From NCBI RefSeq assembly GCF_043290135.1, contig NC_134701.1:63805502-63869501 (forward strand): a stretch of DNA of 64,000 nt, given 5' to 3'. The notes beneath the pieces are model-generated. The model saw only the letters and a program-made list of their open reading frames with translations, was not told where the DNA came from and searched no databases. Made by a program: the position numbers and the translations under genes. The DNA comes from Rhipicephalus microplus. Lineage: Eukaryota > Arthropoda > Arachnida > Ixodida > Ixodidae. This document shows, piece after piece, positions 32,912 to 44,934 of the stretch; within the stretch, counting starts at the first letter, position 1; each line of letters starts with the position of its first letter.

Positions 32912-33289
32912 TTATTGTATAATTACAATACTGTGACCGCTGTCTCTGAGCACCTTCACTGTCTGGCTGAAGACTTGTCCTTTGACGACTGGCATGTACT
33001 TTAGCAGGAAAACATGCTTTCCACACGCCACCCCACGTCGATTGCTGGTCTGATGTTGGCAACGCTGGGTTGCTCGATCCTTTTGATTACATGCAGAAGT
33101 CTCTGCACCCTGCTCGTTTGCACTCCAACAATCCTCACTCTTGTGTCCCCTTTTAGCACACACGTTACACTTGGTGACTTCTTTTGCCGGGCGGCGACAT
33201 TCATGAGCTTGATCGCCCATGCGGTTTTGTTTCTTTGGAGCTTCTGACATATTCATGCTAGCCCCTTTGTCTAGGCCTGGTAATTTCAC
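32912..33289 (-). pseudogene. Gag zinc knuckle and start of protease
   Basis: 125 residues. C-N-V-C-A-K-R-G-H-K-S-E-D-C is a CCHC nucleocapsid knuckle. About 70 residues later V-L-R-D-S-G-H-S matches the retropepsin active site (D-S-G). It ends soon after, where sequence is deleted. Confidence 0.7.
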
Positions 33290-33299
33290 AAGATTACAC

Positions 33300-34060
33300 A
33301 GGAGTTCTGCGGTTCGAGGAATCCGTCAGTAACTTCAGTGAGTTCCTGAAGTGACTTGCATTCCGATTTTTTATTAAAACAGTCAGCTTCATATTGAAAC
33401 ACTGAAGAAATTGCTCAGCGATAATGTGATCTCGAAAATCCCAAAGGTTTTCGGGACATTGGTCATTTCTGTCCAGTGGTCAAAGTACCCTGCTAGCATT
33501 GCAGCCAACTGCCTTCGCGTTTCTTCGTCTTCCGCTCGTACTTCTCAGAATTTCTCACGATAGCATTGCACGGTGAACCAGCACTTTTGCAGCAATTCCT
33601 TTTTCTCTTTGTCATGCTCTATCTAATCAGCGGAAGTCATGCGGCTGATCACTGTTAATGCTTCACCCGTCAAGTACATGCTAACTTCAAGGGCTCATTT
33701 ACTTTTTGGCCATTCCTGCCCTGTTGCCACACTCTCGAATCATTGCAAGTATGCATGCAGGTGATCGCGTCACTCATCAAACAACGACCCCAGTTTTTGC
33801 GGGTAGAGCTAAAGCGGCATAATTCAAAGAGGCATAGGCTCAGAATTTTTCGCTGCACCAGTAATTGCGCCTTCTTAAAGCTTTAGCTTCAGCTCGAGAA
33901 TTTCCTGAGCTATTCGATCTGCTTCTTTGCTTGCTTCTCTTTCTGCAGCACGTTCCTGCCTTAGCCTTGCCTGCTCGCTCTCAGCACACATTTTCAGCTC
34001 TACGTTGAGAGACCTAGCTGTATGCCAACAGCGCCTAACTTATCGGTATGCATAATCTGA
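33300..34060 (-). pseudogene. Gag capsid remnants
   Basis: Minus-strand translation in several frames gives H-A-Y-L-Q with F-E-S-V-A (about 33760), then Q-E-W-P-K-S-K and L-T-G-E-A-L-T-V-I-S-R, a pattern common in Gypsy-type gag capsids. Many stops. Confidence 0.5.
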
Positions 34061-34144
34061 CCTACTACTCTGAGGGTGCAGTCAAGGTACGATGTTTTCT
34101 TTCAAGGCTTTTAGCAGCGGTATTTTGGCAGGCTCGCCAGATTA

Positions 34145-34931
34145 TGATCAAATATGGGGTTTTCGTAGGGCCCAGAACCATCAACCAAGGAAATACTTCA
34201 ATCCGAGAGCGTGCACACCCGACCAAAAACGTATTCACAGTACAATATGGAAATGATAATAACGCTTAGCAAAAGTTAGGCTGTCCTGTGCAGTCCTATT
34301 TTACATGTGCAAATAAACAGTCTCCCGCCATCTTTAGCTTGTGACTTGTTGGTCAATGATCACTCTGGAGGGTGCTCCTGGAGGCGCTGATGTCCTCAAC
34401 AAGAGTTGGCCTACACCTTCACACGACCGTCTTCTGCACCTGAGCATCATGGTAGTGCTAGCTCAGAAGCCACACCACTTTGTCCCGGCAGCACACCAGA
34501 GTCGTACCAGCCACCTGGAACGGCAGCCGAAGCAGTGGCCTAGAGCAGATAGGAACTCGCCGTCAATCCGGACGGTGGCGGAAACCACGGCACCTTGCCA
34601 GAACTCTGGGCCAGTCCCTCAGTCGGACTGCAGGCCTCGTCCGTCAGTTGTCCAGCTGTCAGGGATGGCAGCCGGATGAGCAGCGAACCAACTTCACACA
34701 GCCGAATTCCAGGAACAGAACAGAAATGCCGAGGACGTCCACGAGCTCTACGGATCAAACGTCCAGCCGAGAACTGCCTCGATCGCTGCTCTTCCTCGAA
34801 TGCTGGCACGCGCTTTCTCGCCATTTGTGCGTGCTCTTTGTCGTCCTAATATACGGTGACCGCGCAGTTTCAGTTTTGTTTCTGTACCTATATAACAATT
34901 ATATAGATTTACTTCTTTTTTGGTAACTTCA
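34145..34931 (-). repeat. Right LTR (5' LTR of the minus-strand element)
   Basis: Begins tgatcaaatatgggg and ends about ggtaacttca on the + strand. Diverged by substitutions and small indels from the left LTR, so the insertion is old. Confidence 0.65.
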
Positions 34932-35044
34932 GCGTTAATGGCTTGTTTCTGCATACATTTTTCTGCAATGCATTCCGTTTATGTATATGTATTTTGAAGT
35001 TCATTCTTTCTCGCTACATTTACGCCTCATGCGTAATCTGTAGG

Positions 35045-35095
35045 CACTGCAAATAAATAAAGAAATAAAGTATTTATAAATAAATAAATAAATCA
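35045..35095. repeat. AATA-rich simple repeat
   Basis: Aaataaataaagaaataaag then (AAAT)n. Confidence 0.8.
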
Positions 35096-35236
35096 TATGC
35101 CTTCTGTTCTAGTCGGGTGGACCTAACTTACCTGCACACCCAAATTAGGCTCATCAGTTTATAGCGTTATCTCAAAAGAAGAAGCATCTTTCACCTAATT
35201 ACCTACTCCACGTTTCTGTTTGTCATCCCTCATCAG

Positions 35237-35462
35237 GAAAACTGGTGCTGGCCGGCGTGTTGCTGTGCACCCTGCGTGCCAGTCTGTCCATTAGGCCATA
35301 CGTCTATCCCGACGACGGTGTGTGTGCCATCATCATGTTCAACTCGCTCTTCATCCCCGAAGGCAGCACGCTGGCTCCCCCTTACAAGAGTGACTTCGCG
35401 CATTTCATGGACGCTGCGAGTCACCACAGCAAAACAGAGTATGGCTTCGGAATCGATCATAG
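35237..35462 (+). CDS. Host gene exon 2: start of the globular domain
   Basis: 226 nt, acceptor ccctcatcag (AG 35235-35236), donor ag|gtcagt (GT 35463-35464). It starts in phase 1, matching exon 1, and ends in phase 2. Key residues: V-L-L-C-T-L-R near the start, then Y-P-D-D-G-V-C, F-N-S-L-F-I, F-A-H-F-M-D-A-A, and T-E-Y-G-F-G-I-D-H. The two Cys may pair with the exon 5 Cys or others. From memory this pattern (YP-DGxC, F-x-x-A, T-x-YG) resembles a large family of uncharacterised secreted hard-tick proteins; I have no accession and no function to assign. The hydrophobic stretch L-V-L-A-G-V-L-L-C-T-L is short and sits after the mucin segment, so I do not read it as a signal peptide. Confidence 0.8.
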
Positions 35463-37664
35463 GTCAGTGTACCATTGGGGTATATTCACTCAGTAGCACA
35501 GAATCTATTTGCCAGAATACGCAACATGAGAGTTTTCTAATCGTTTCGTTTTTCGCCAGTGTGTACGTTAACTGGTGAGGCGCACGTGTATTCACGTACG
35601 TAGGAACACCACGGCAACAAAATGCGCCCACAGTTACGTTTTACTAGCGGAGATTGGTGCTTGGCTATTTCGTATAGATATTTTAAAGTTTTTAGGTTTG
35701 CCATAACTGTTGACGGTAATGACAGTACTTGTTGCGATACCATGTTGAGTTTTTCCCAGCTCCACAACATCTGCAAATATCTTTAGTGAGGTCAGTTTTC
35801 TCGTTAAAAAAGTAGGGAAAATGTTGCCAGGTAATAATAACTGATTCTGGTTTGTATCCGCATTCAAGTGAAGCATGTGTGTTTCCGAATTCTCACCAGT
35901 GAGTACTTGCTTAAGTTCTGCATCATGAGGTGTTGCTGCCAGCACTGTGCATGAAGAATACTAATCTAATGACCCGTAAAAATGCGAGTGGTAAAACATC
36001 TACGGTACATAAAAAATTCTTCTCTAGAACTCTCTATTAACCTAGTGTGTTCGGCATAATCCAAAGTATAAAAAGATACAGTAAAATACATGTTCACAAA
36101 TGATAAAGTTCAATAAGGTAGAGAGCAGGGCTAGTTGGTGACTGATTAAAATACCATAAGGTTAAGTAGTGCACTTTTTTACACCTACGAGTAAGTGCCA
36201 TGTCCTTCTTATTCCTACTCTTCGTCTAAAAAAAGTGCGCTACTTCACCGGACGGTGTAATGATCACAAGAAAGACTGTGTGGAAAACTGCCTCTCTGTG
36301 CACCCTTTCGGCGCACTTTTTTTTAACGCATTCCGCTGCGCTGAGGCAAAATTCTCTACTCAAGATATGCTTCCTCGTAATGTTTCGACACATTCAAGAA
36401 ACATGTGCCGAACTTTACTTGAAGAGAAATGTAATTTTAATAACAAAAAAGTTAGTTATGTGCTGCAGGTCACCAAACCTGCACTGTTGATGGTTCGCGT
36501 CCCGCATGGCATGTCTGTAAAACACACATGAATAGATGACAAAGAAAAGTCAAAATATGAAGTTTGGTTAATTTAAATGACCTGATAGTCGCACCCATGA
36601 CCTCTCGGTATACCACAACAGACAATGGGTGCTCTGGCGACTGCACTGCAACCAATTGGCACGCAACAGCACATCACCGCATAACTATTCATAACTGTAT
36701 CCATAGCTAGATAACTGCGCTGCCCCCGATTAGCACATAAACATGCGATTACGACATCTTATCGTTCCCTGCGCAATTCTGAGGAAGCGCATTAGAATAC
36801 TATCAATTTTTGAATGGTAAACGTTAAGGAGAGCAAATAATACCTCTCAATTACAGGCACAACATATAAAATAATGCATCGAGCTTAAGGGGACATTAAG
36901 AGCGAAATGATTTTTGCGCATAATTAAAGTACAGTTTTGAAATCCTTAAAGCACTACTGTTACCGTGACATGTCACAATGAAAGTCAGTAAACACGCAAA
37001 AAAATGCGAGTAGAGATGCCACAATCAGAATCCCGCCCCAAACACCATGACATAGTAAATTTTTGAGGCACGTACTGGGCCCTACATAGCCTCTACTTGA
37101 TGAAAATGAAGTACGCTGTTTTTCTTTGGAGTGCCAGACCTGTATTACAAAGTTTAGGATAAGTTTAATAGGCTGATGTCACAAAAATATAACAAATACA
37201 GTTTGAAATTTCTACGTCGCGCAAAAAGATTTTAGTATGAAATTTAAAAGTTAAACTATGACCTTGACTTTCTTCGCAAATAATGAAATCATGATGGTCA
37301 ATATCTTGCGTTACAGGTCTCACTGTGCAGCTTATACATCGGAACGAAGTCTTTGTTACTTTTTATTGTCTCTTTAAGCTGTGATTTAGAGAAAGGCATG
37401 GTCGAATAATCTAAAGCTAACTGGCTGACTTGTAAGATACTGACGTGCTTCGGTTCATTCTCTCTCTCTTTGTTGGTACTAATAATTTCATTTTCATGGC
37501 AGCATTTTGTTTAAAACTTGAATTATTGTAATATTTTTAGGCTGCCTGATATGAACAGTGATTCAATGTTTCGATCACATATTTAAATGAGCCTAAAACG
37601 ACCAGAACGAGCAGCTTTGCCTCAGTCATTTGCCGACTATGTGCCATGTTTGAAGATTTTGCAG
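35463..37664. other. Intron 2 of the host gene
   Basis: 2202 bp between exons 2 and 3. Open frames at 36169-36531 and 36260-36490 overlap each other and have no motif. No repeat or mobile element recognised, in contrast to the other introns. Confidence 0.55.
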
Positions 37665-37830
37665 AAACGAGACTCTAATAAGTTCTCTCGTCGCGGAACG
37701 AGCGACAAAGACGTCCTTGGATGAGATGTGGTCCCACCGCGTGTACCACTACGGACAAGTGAACACGCCGCCGATACTTACAGGCTTCGATACTTTCCAG
37801 TACGTCACGCAATCGGCAAAAGGCCTGCAG
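37665..37830 (+). CDS. Host gene exon 3
   Basis: 166 nt, acceptor gaagattttgcag (AG 37663-37664), donor ctgcag|gtttgt. One base completes the split codon from exon 2 (AG+A, Arg), then 55 whole codons follow, ending in phase 0. Residues: S-L-V-A-E-R-A, L-D-E-M-W-S-H-R-V-Y-H-Y-G-Q-V-N-T-P, G-F-D-T-F-Q-Y-V, S-A-K-G-L-Q. The W-x-x-x-x-Y-H-Y-G block, followed by a Pro- and Thr-bearing turn, is what I recall in this position of the tick family. No start codon is needed because it is internal. It was found by looking for a phase 2/0 exon between exons 2 and 4, which lowers the chance of coincidence only if the motif is accepted. Confidence 0.75.
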
Positions 37831-38550
37831 GTTTGTGTTTCACTCGGGCATACGTCATTCGCGTAAAATGGTCGAGCAACCTACATGAAGGTGCATTCAC
37901 GGATTTGTCACACCAAGCTGCCGGAGGTGTCACACTGAGCTCTCAAAGCATTCAAGGAAAGTAAAGTACATTCTAGTGTTTCATACCCTGAAGCAAGAGT
38001 ATGTCTGTAGGAATGACAGTATCTGAGAAATTACCGGCATATGCACGCACTCATTGCATTTTAACGCGATAGTTTTGAGAACCACGTTTCAGAAAAGTAC
38101 CAATGATGACGTCATCGGTGTCATTAGTTTTGCGAGAAAAAGTGTTTTCTTCGAGTGGAAAAACAAATTAAGATGCAAATCAAATAAACAAAAATATTCT
38201 GTTTGAATGAGAATCTAACAGAGGCATGCTGCACGAACACCGCGCCCTAAGTCATATCCCTTACTTAAAACTGAGAGTTGTACATAATAGCGCTAACTTG
38301 AAATATTCGAGAAAAGCATAGGAGTGAGCAGAAAGGTCACTGCTAAAGTTCGATTGTTTATTTGAAACAACGAGCCACCAGATCACAACTGCCTGCGCTT
38401 GAGTACATCATTAACGGCAAGCATTGTTCACACTCGCTCATCTAACAACTGCATCTAATTTTGAAAGCGTAAAATACATCCAACACGTGCATCTCTTCTT
38501 CTGGTGCTATATAATGTGTCATTGCTCGATCCTTTTACCTTAGTCTCACG
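37831..38550. other. Intronic sequence, nothing recognised
   Basis: No gene, RNA or mobile element recognised before the Ruka fragments. Confidence 0.4.
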
Positions 38551-38637
38551 GTTGGTTGGTTGGTATGTGGGGTTTAACGTCCCAAAACCACTATATGATT
38601 ATGAGAGACGCCGTAGTGGAGGGCTCCGGAAATTTTT
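38551..38637 (-). mobile_element. Ruka 3' fragment
   Basis: Only the 3' end is present: on the + strand ggtttaacgtcccaaaacca through agggctccggaaatttt. 5'-truncated. Confidence 0.85.
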
Positions 38638-38726
38638 AGTCTCACGAAGCTCTGGCTCACATCTACACGCAACCCAATGGGCAGGTAGGTGCACATGTCC
38701 TTAATGTTTTTAGTATGTCACGCTCG

Positions 38727-38966
38727 CCCCGCCGTGGTAGTCTAGGGGCTACGGTACTCGGCTGCTGACCCGCAGGTCGTGGGACCGAATGTCGGCTGCA
38801 GCGGCTGTATTTCTCATGAAGGCGCAAATGTTGTAGGCTCGTGTGCTCAGATTTGGGTGCACGTTTCGACCCCAGGTGGTCAAAATTTTCGAAGCCCTAC
38901 ACTACGGCGTCTCTCATAATAATATGGTGGTTTTTGGGCGTTGAACCTCACATATCAAATCAATAA
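38727..38966 (+). mobile_element. Ruka-type SINE
   Basis: Gccccgccgtggtagtctag head, degenerate B box, gatttgggtgcacg body and cacatatcaaatcaat tail. Confidence 0.9.
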
Positions 38967-39279
38967 GTCAGGCTCCAACTCTCGGTCGTTGAAACAGTAC
39001 CAAGTTCGACCAACGTACGTCTTTCTACACCACAGCATTATTTCGTATATGACACTGGTCGCCCATTTGACAAACGTGCTGGTGTGCTTCTATATATATT
39101 TATATGGTAACCGAGCTTTTAGAGGCTAAGCTCCTTACGCCGTGTGCAGTATGTCTCTTGTCGCAGTCATCGTAGTAGCCACTTGCATTGCATGCCAATA
39201 AAAACGGTGTCACAGCATAACCACTGAGTGAATAATGATGACTGAGGTGTAGTACTCATCAATCTACCCGTGCTTACAT

Positions 39280-39385
39280 GCGTCCATCCGCCGGTCTGCT
39301 TTTGCGTCTGCCCATCCATCTGTCCATCCGTCTGTCCATGCGTCCATCCATTCGTACGTCCATCCATCGATCCATCCATCTTACT
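39280..39385. repeat. CCAT/CCGT minisatellite
   Basis: Tetramer array (gtccatccatc) complementary in composition to 10660-10875; see that element. Confidence 0.75.
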
Positions 39386-40403
<1,018 letters not shown>

Positions 40404-40802
40404 CAATTTCTGCTCACGGCAACTTACTTTTTCACCCATTTTTGTTTCTTCTTATTTGCATTATATTGCTTCTAATAACATCCCCTATACATTCCTTGGC
40501 ATTATTGTCTGTTAGATGTTGATAATATTGTCTCAGAAACACGTAAAAAACGAGCCCTTAGGTATACACTTTTTTCCCTGATTCATTAACGAGGGTCTCG
40601 TACTGGCAGACTTGGTGCCATTAGGTTGGATACGAGGGACTAATGGTCAGCTGCACACTCGTAATAAGTTCACGTGCTACGTGATGCCACACAGGCTCAT
40701 AAAGGTTTGTTCGACACTCGTCTCTATGGCACCAGATGGCGCTGACTGACACTTCCTCGTTTAATATGACATATAAACGCAATAAAGTGGCTGGGGGTAA
40801 AG

Positions 40803-40845
40803 CCGCCATGATAGCTCAGTGGTCAGAGCGTCGAACGCGTTCTTC
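40803..40845 (+). mobile_element. tRNA-like head fragment cut by an AT tract
   Basis: Gccatgatagctcagtggtcagagcgtcg has a perfect pol III A box (tagctcagtggt) and D-arm, but the sequence runs into (TA)n before any B box. It is a fragment of a tRNA-derived SINE or tRNA pseudogene. Confidence 0.45.
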
Positions 40846-40849
40846 AAAG

Positions 40850-40851
<2 letters not shown>

Positions 40852-40910
<59 letters not shown>
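40852..40910. repeat. (TA)n microsatellite
   Basis: About 29 units. Confidence 0.95.
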
Positions 40911-40913
<3 letters not shown>

Positions 40914-40984
40914 GTTTCTTACTTACATCTTTCTCATCCCTACAGGGTCATAATCACCATCATCCGCTTGCCGTTGTAAATATA

Positions 40985-40987
<3 letters not shown>

Positions 40988-41069
<82 letters not shown>
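40988..41069. repeat. (TA)n microsatellite
   Basis: About 40 units. Confidence 0.95.
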
Positions 41070-41072
<3 letters not shown>

Positions 41073-42240
41073 TAGCGAAGCAAAGAACGCTGGAAAGTGC
41101 TGTTTAACGAGTGCAATGGAACGGGCAACCTCTCGCTTCGTCTGGGGGCACAGCTGCCGACATGTTATGTTTGCACTGCCATAGATAACGAGTAGTTGCT
41201 GCGTAACAACATAAGGAAGCACATTGAGAGGAAAGAGCGCTGACTTCAAGTTTTACTAGTGAATACGCTTTAAATATATACAGATGACAGCAAGACGCTT
41301 ACCACAGCACAGCCGCGCTACCTATTGCGTCACAACCAGACACTCGAAATCTCGTTTGATGTGTAAAAAAAAAATTAGTTAAAGTCAGTGCTCTTTTTGA
41401 CCATGTTCTTTTCTTCCACAGTTACGCCGTATGTACTCGTTGTCTTGCGCTGTGCAAATATATTGATTACAAAGCACCAGCTAGCTCAAGTATGTGTAAT
41501 ATCAACGCAGAGCAGCGCACGTCCTTCGGCACACTGACGCCGAACTGTTTGTTCACACCAGTTACCTTTAGTGATATGCCAATCTCTGTGGTGTATTTTG
41601 TTTGTGAACTACGGAAATGGCGTGAAATGCGCCCACTGCACCCCAATAGTTGCGTTGCGTTGACTTATAACGCGCACTTTGCCCTGCGGGGCGTTGTCAC
41701 TGTTCCGCTTGCACGCGCGCTCATACCTTTGCGGGGGCAATTTGTACGCCGTCAGCTTCACCAGAAGTTTGCGTTTACGTTACAGAGCACGCAAAGGTCA
41801 CCTATATTACTACAGAGGCCCCATTAGCCATTAGCAAAAAAAACTTGCTGTTAAAACACAGTGAAGTAACAACGGTGCCACTTGTTGACGTTCGTGCTGT
41901 GTATACCGAGGCACATATATGTGTGGTTTTTGTGTTTAAACAGCACCTCCAGTGTGGTGATTCGAACGCTGTTGGTACATGCAGTTCAGTGTGTGCTCCC
42001 TTCATGCTTGAAAAACGCACTCCAATTTTATCTGCCTGTCGTTGTTCGCTTCAAATCCTTATGTCTTGTTATCCAATTCATTGCTTCATCCTTGCGATGA
42101 AACTGCGAATTTTTGTTCGGCGTTTCACAAGCGAGACAACAAGCTTTTCGAATGAGTCTATTTATTGATTACTTCAAAAATTGTTGCATGCCTTCTTTAA
42201 TGTGGTTTGACGTAGTAATAATCGTTACTTTTAAATGCGA
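41070..42240. other. Unassigned intronic sequence
   Basis: Overlapping open frames at 41492-41827, 41845-42168 and 41882-42100 have no recognised motif. It may be repeat-derived. Confidence 0.35.
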
Positions 42241-42269
42241 AGCATTTTTCAGCGAACTTCCCAGACTTT

Positions 42270-42343
42270 GAGTGTATCTATCTATCTATCTACCAATTTT
42301 TCTATCTATCTATCTATCTATCTATTTATCTATCTATCTATGT
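42270..42343. repeat. (TCTA)n microsatellite
   Basis: Interrupted once by ccaatttt. Confidence 0.9.
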
Positions 42344-42589
42344 GCCCCGCCGCGGTGGTCTAGTGGCTAAGGCACTCGGCTGCTGACCCGCAGGTCGCGG
42401 GTTCGATTCCCTGCTGCGGCGGCTGCATTTCCGATGGAGGCGGAAATGTTGTAGGCCCGTGTACTCAGATTTGGGTGCACGTTAAAGAACCCCAGGTGGT
42501 CAAAATTTCCGGAGTCCTCCACTACGGCGTCTCTCATAATCAAATGGTAGTTTTGGGGCGTTAAACCCCACAAATCAATCAATCAATCA

Positions 42590-42590
<1 letters not shown>
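42344..42590 (+). mobile_element. Ruka SINE, well preserved
   Basis: The best copy in the window. Gccccgccgcggtggtctag head; A box tctagtggctaagg; B box ggttcgattcc; body ggtgcacgttaaagaacccc; 3' ggggcgttaaaccccacaa and (AATC)n tail. Lies between two TCTA tracts. Confidence 0.95.

Positions 42591-42670
<80 letters not shown>
42591..42670. repeat. (TATC)n microsatellite
   Basis: About 20 units after the Ruka tail. Confidence 0.95.
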
Positions 42671-42671
42671 G

Positions 42672-43164
42672 CCACCTATGACTTTCAGCTCTCCTGGCCA
42701 TTTCGATAATGGTATCGATACCAGTCTTGATATGGCATAACATGACTGTCTGGAGAACATATTTGACTAGTAATAAGATGAAAATCATCAAATGTATGTC
42801 ATGAATGTCATCATTCATATTTCGTGGTTCTGCTGCTCTTGCGGTGGTTTCATTCACATGGAATGTTGCAAAACTGGTATGGTATGACATGACTGCATTG
42901 CGAACAGGAGCGACAGACCCTAACAAGAAAATCATGACATGCGTGTCATGTAACAACAAGACTACATGCCACGCTCATGATGCGCTGGCGGCCGTTTCGC
43001 TAGCTTCACTTATACCACACTTGGTATTACGGTATGTGAATGGATGACAATGGTGGCCTGTCCGGATCCAGATATTCTTAGCACCCTCTGCTGCGTTACA
43101 CATCTGACCGCCGCCGTGGTCAGTTGCTTTGCAGCTGCTGGGGACTGAGGGCCGTGAGTTATTT
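42672..43164. repeat. ~147-bp satellite, left block
   Basis: Degenerate head-to-tail monomers with landmarks acatgcgtgtcatgtaac, gatgcgct-gc-gccgtttcgctagctt, ttggtattac and aatggatgac. The same monomer resumes at 44104 and 46370. Confidence 0.7.
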
Positions 43165-44056
43165 GACGTATGCATGAGGGAGGTGTAAAGCAGGGGGACA
43201 CGATCTACCCAATGCTATTTACCGCATGATTACAGGAGGTTTTCAAAAACCTAGAATGGCAACAGTTAGAGATAAGAGTTAATGAAGAGTACCTTAGTAA
43301 CCTGCGCTTCGCCGATGATATTGCATTGCTGAGTAACTCAGGGGACAAAATGCAACACATAATTACGGAGTTAGACAAGGAGAGCAGAAAGGTGGGTCTT
43401 AAAATTAATCTGCAGAAAACGAAAGTAACGTACAACAAGCTCGGAAAAGAGCAGCGCTTTGAGATAGGTAATTGTGCACTTCAAGTTGTAAAAGACTATG
43501 TCTATTTAGGGCAGGTAATAACCGCGGAGCCGAACCACGAGATTGAAGTAACTAGAAGAATAAGAATGGGGTGGAGCATATTTGGCAAGCACTCTCAAAA
43601 TATGACAGGTACATTGCCACTATCCCTCAAGAGGAAGGTATATAACAGCTGTATCTTGCCGGCACTTAGCTATGGAGCAGAAACCTGGAGACTTACAAAG
43701 AGGGTTCAGCTTAAATTGAGGACGACGCAGCGAGCAATGGCAAGAAAAATGGTAGGTTTAACCTTAAGAGACAAGAGGAGAGCAGAGTGGGTTAGGGGAC
43801 AAACGGATATCATAGTTGAAATAGAGAAGAAGAAATGGACATAGACCGGGCATGTAGTGCGTAGACAGGAAAACCGCTGTTCATTAGGGGAACAAACTGG
43901 ATTCCCAGAGAAGGGAAGCGGGTTAGGGGGAAACAGGTTAGGTGGGCAGATGAGATTAAGAAGTTTGCGGGTATATATTGGTAGCAGCAAGCTCAGGACC
44001 GGGTTAACCGGCGGAACATGGGAGAGGCCTTTGTCCTGCAGTGGATGTATTCAGGC

Positions 44057-44105
<49 letters not shown>
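43165..44105 (+). mobile_element. RTE-type LINE, 5'-truncated
   Basis: Starts at the RT motif B region (K-Q-G-D-T-I) and runs to a (GAT)n tail at 44058-44103, the short 3' repeat typical of RTE elements. It sits inside the ~147-bp satellite. Flanking satellite on both sides shows it is an insertion. Confidence 0.8.
43326..43844 (+). pseudogene. RTE-type reverse transcriptase C-terminal part
   Basis: 172-residue open frame. Just upstream, with an intervening stop, are Q-G-D and N-L-R-F-A-D-D-I-A-L-L (43305-43325), so the catalytic Asp pair is intact here. Inside: G-L-K-I-N-L-Q-K-T-K (RT motif D/E region), Y-V-Y-L-G-Q, R-I-R-M-G-W, P-A-L-S-Y-G-A-E-T-W and A-M-A-R-K-M-V-G. After the stop at 43844 text corresponding to G-H-V-V-R, W-A-D-E-I-K and A-F-V-L-Q-W continues with frameshifts. 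It lacks the endonuclease and RT N-terminus, so it is dead. Confidence 0.8.
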
Positions 44106-44540
44106 TGGATGACAAAAGTAGGATAATGGTGCGAACACGATAAACGCGAGATGCATGTCATGTAACAACATGACTGCACGCTACGCTGATGATGCGCTCG
44201 TGGCCCTTTCGCTAGCTTCACATCTACCAAACTTGATATTACGCGACGCGAACGGATGACATAGGTAAGTGACATATCCAAACATGATAATCACGACATG
44301 CGTGTGATGTAAAAACATGACCACGTGCCACACTGAAGATGCGCTCGCAGCCGTTTAGCGAGCTTCCCATATGCCAAATTTGGTATTACGTGACGCAAAT
44401 GGATGACGAAGGTATGTCATTGGTGCAAACATTTTAATGTTTGCACCAGTGACATACCTTCGTGTTTAACATGTTAATCAGTAACATGACAATCATGAGA
44501 TGCGTGTCATGTGAGAACAGTATTACATACCACAGTCAAG
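44104..44540. repeat. ~147-bp satellite, middle block
   Basis: Monomer landmarks repeat at 44151 and 44298 (period 147), then at 44500. The longer last interval contains a palindrome (44407-44462). Confidence 0.75.
44407..44462. repeat. 27-bp-arm palindrome in the satellite
   Basis: Left arm 44407-44433, spacer tt, right arm 44436-44462; 26 of 27 positions complementary. It accounts for about 55 bp of extra length in this monomer. Confidence 0.9.
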
Positions 44541-44930
44541 ACGCCAATATATTTTGACGTGACGCAGTGCGCGTGCTCGCCGGCGTTCATTTCGTTGCGC
44601 CACGCCGGCGTTGCCACGCCAGGCGCCGGGCCTGCCGTATACTCGTAGGTGCGGGAAACGCTGCATTGCTTAGACGCGTGCGCGTTTTAGCGCGTCCAGC
44701 GTACCTCCGTCACGAAAAGAGGGAGACGCAGTGTTGTCTGGGTAACGCATGGGCGTGAAATGCAGCAAGTCGCTTTTCGCACCGGTTGCCGTCGGGCCAC
44801 GCCGACGGACGCTGGTCACGCTTGGCGTTTGACTGCAGAGTGCTCGCGTGTCGCCGACGTAACGTCGCTGTGCCCAGCGTGCGCACGCGTCAACGCTGCT
44901 TTGGAGTATATTGGGCCCTTCATTATATAG
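44541..44930. repeat. GC-rich segment of unknown origin
   Basis: CpG-rich sequence with repeated ccacgccg and gcgcgt, unlike its AT-rich neighbours. Open frames here have no motif. Probably an interspersed repeat. Confidence 0.35.
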
Positions 44931-44934
44931 CAGT

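Larger units (their letters stand above)
30853..34931 (-). mobile_element. LTR retrotransposon with both LTRs and internal deletions
   Basis: Direct repeats 30853-31631 and 34145-34931 (diverged, same orientation) are the LTRs. Between them, on the minus strand, lie gag remnants (about 33900-33290), a CCHC knuckle and protease site (33289-32912), and integrase zinc-binding remnants (about 32400-31970). The final ~170 nt of the last frame resemble a protease-RT linker. The RT and RNase H are deleted. With the CCHC-protease order and integrase last, Ty3/Gypsy fits best. Confidence 0.7.

Noticed and set aside
35463..35496. Continuation of exon 2 as V-Y-H-W-G to a stop, ending the protein here
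   Set aside because: The AG|GTCAGT donor and the matching phase of exon 3, which carries its own Y-H-Y-G block, argue for splicing; the similarity of the read-through text is probably chance.
44051..44281. Poly-Ser/poly-Asp frames
   Set aside because: Generated by the (GAT)n tail of the RTE LINE.
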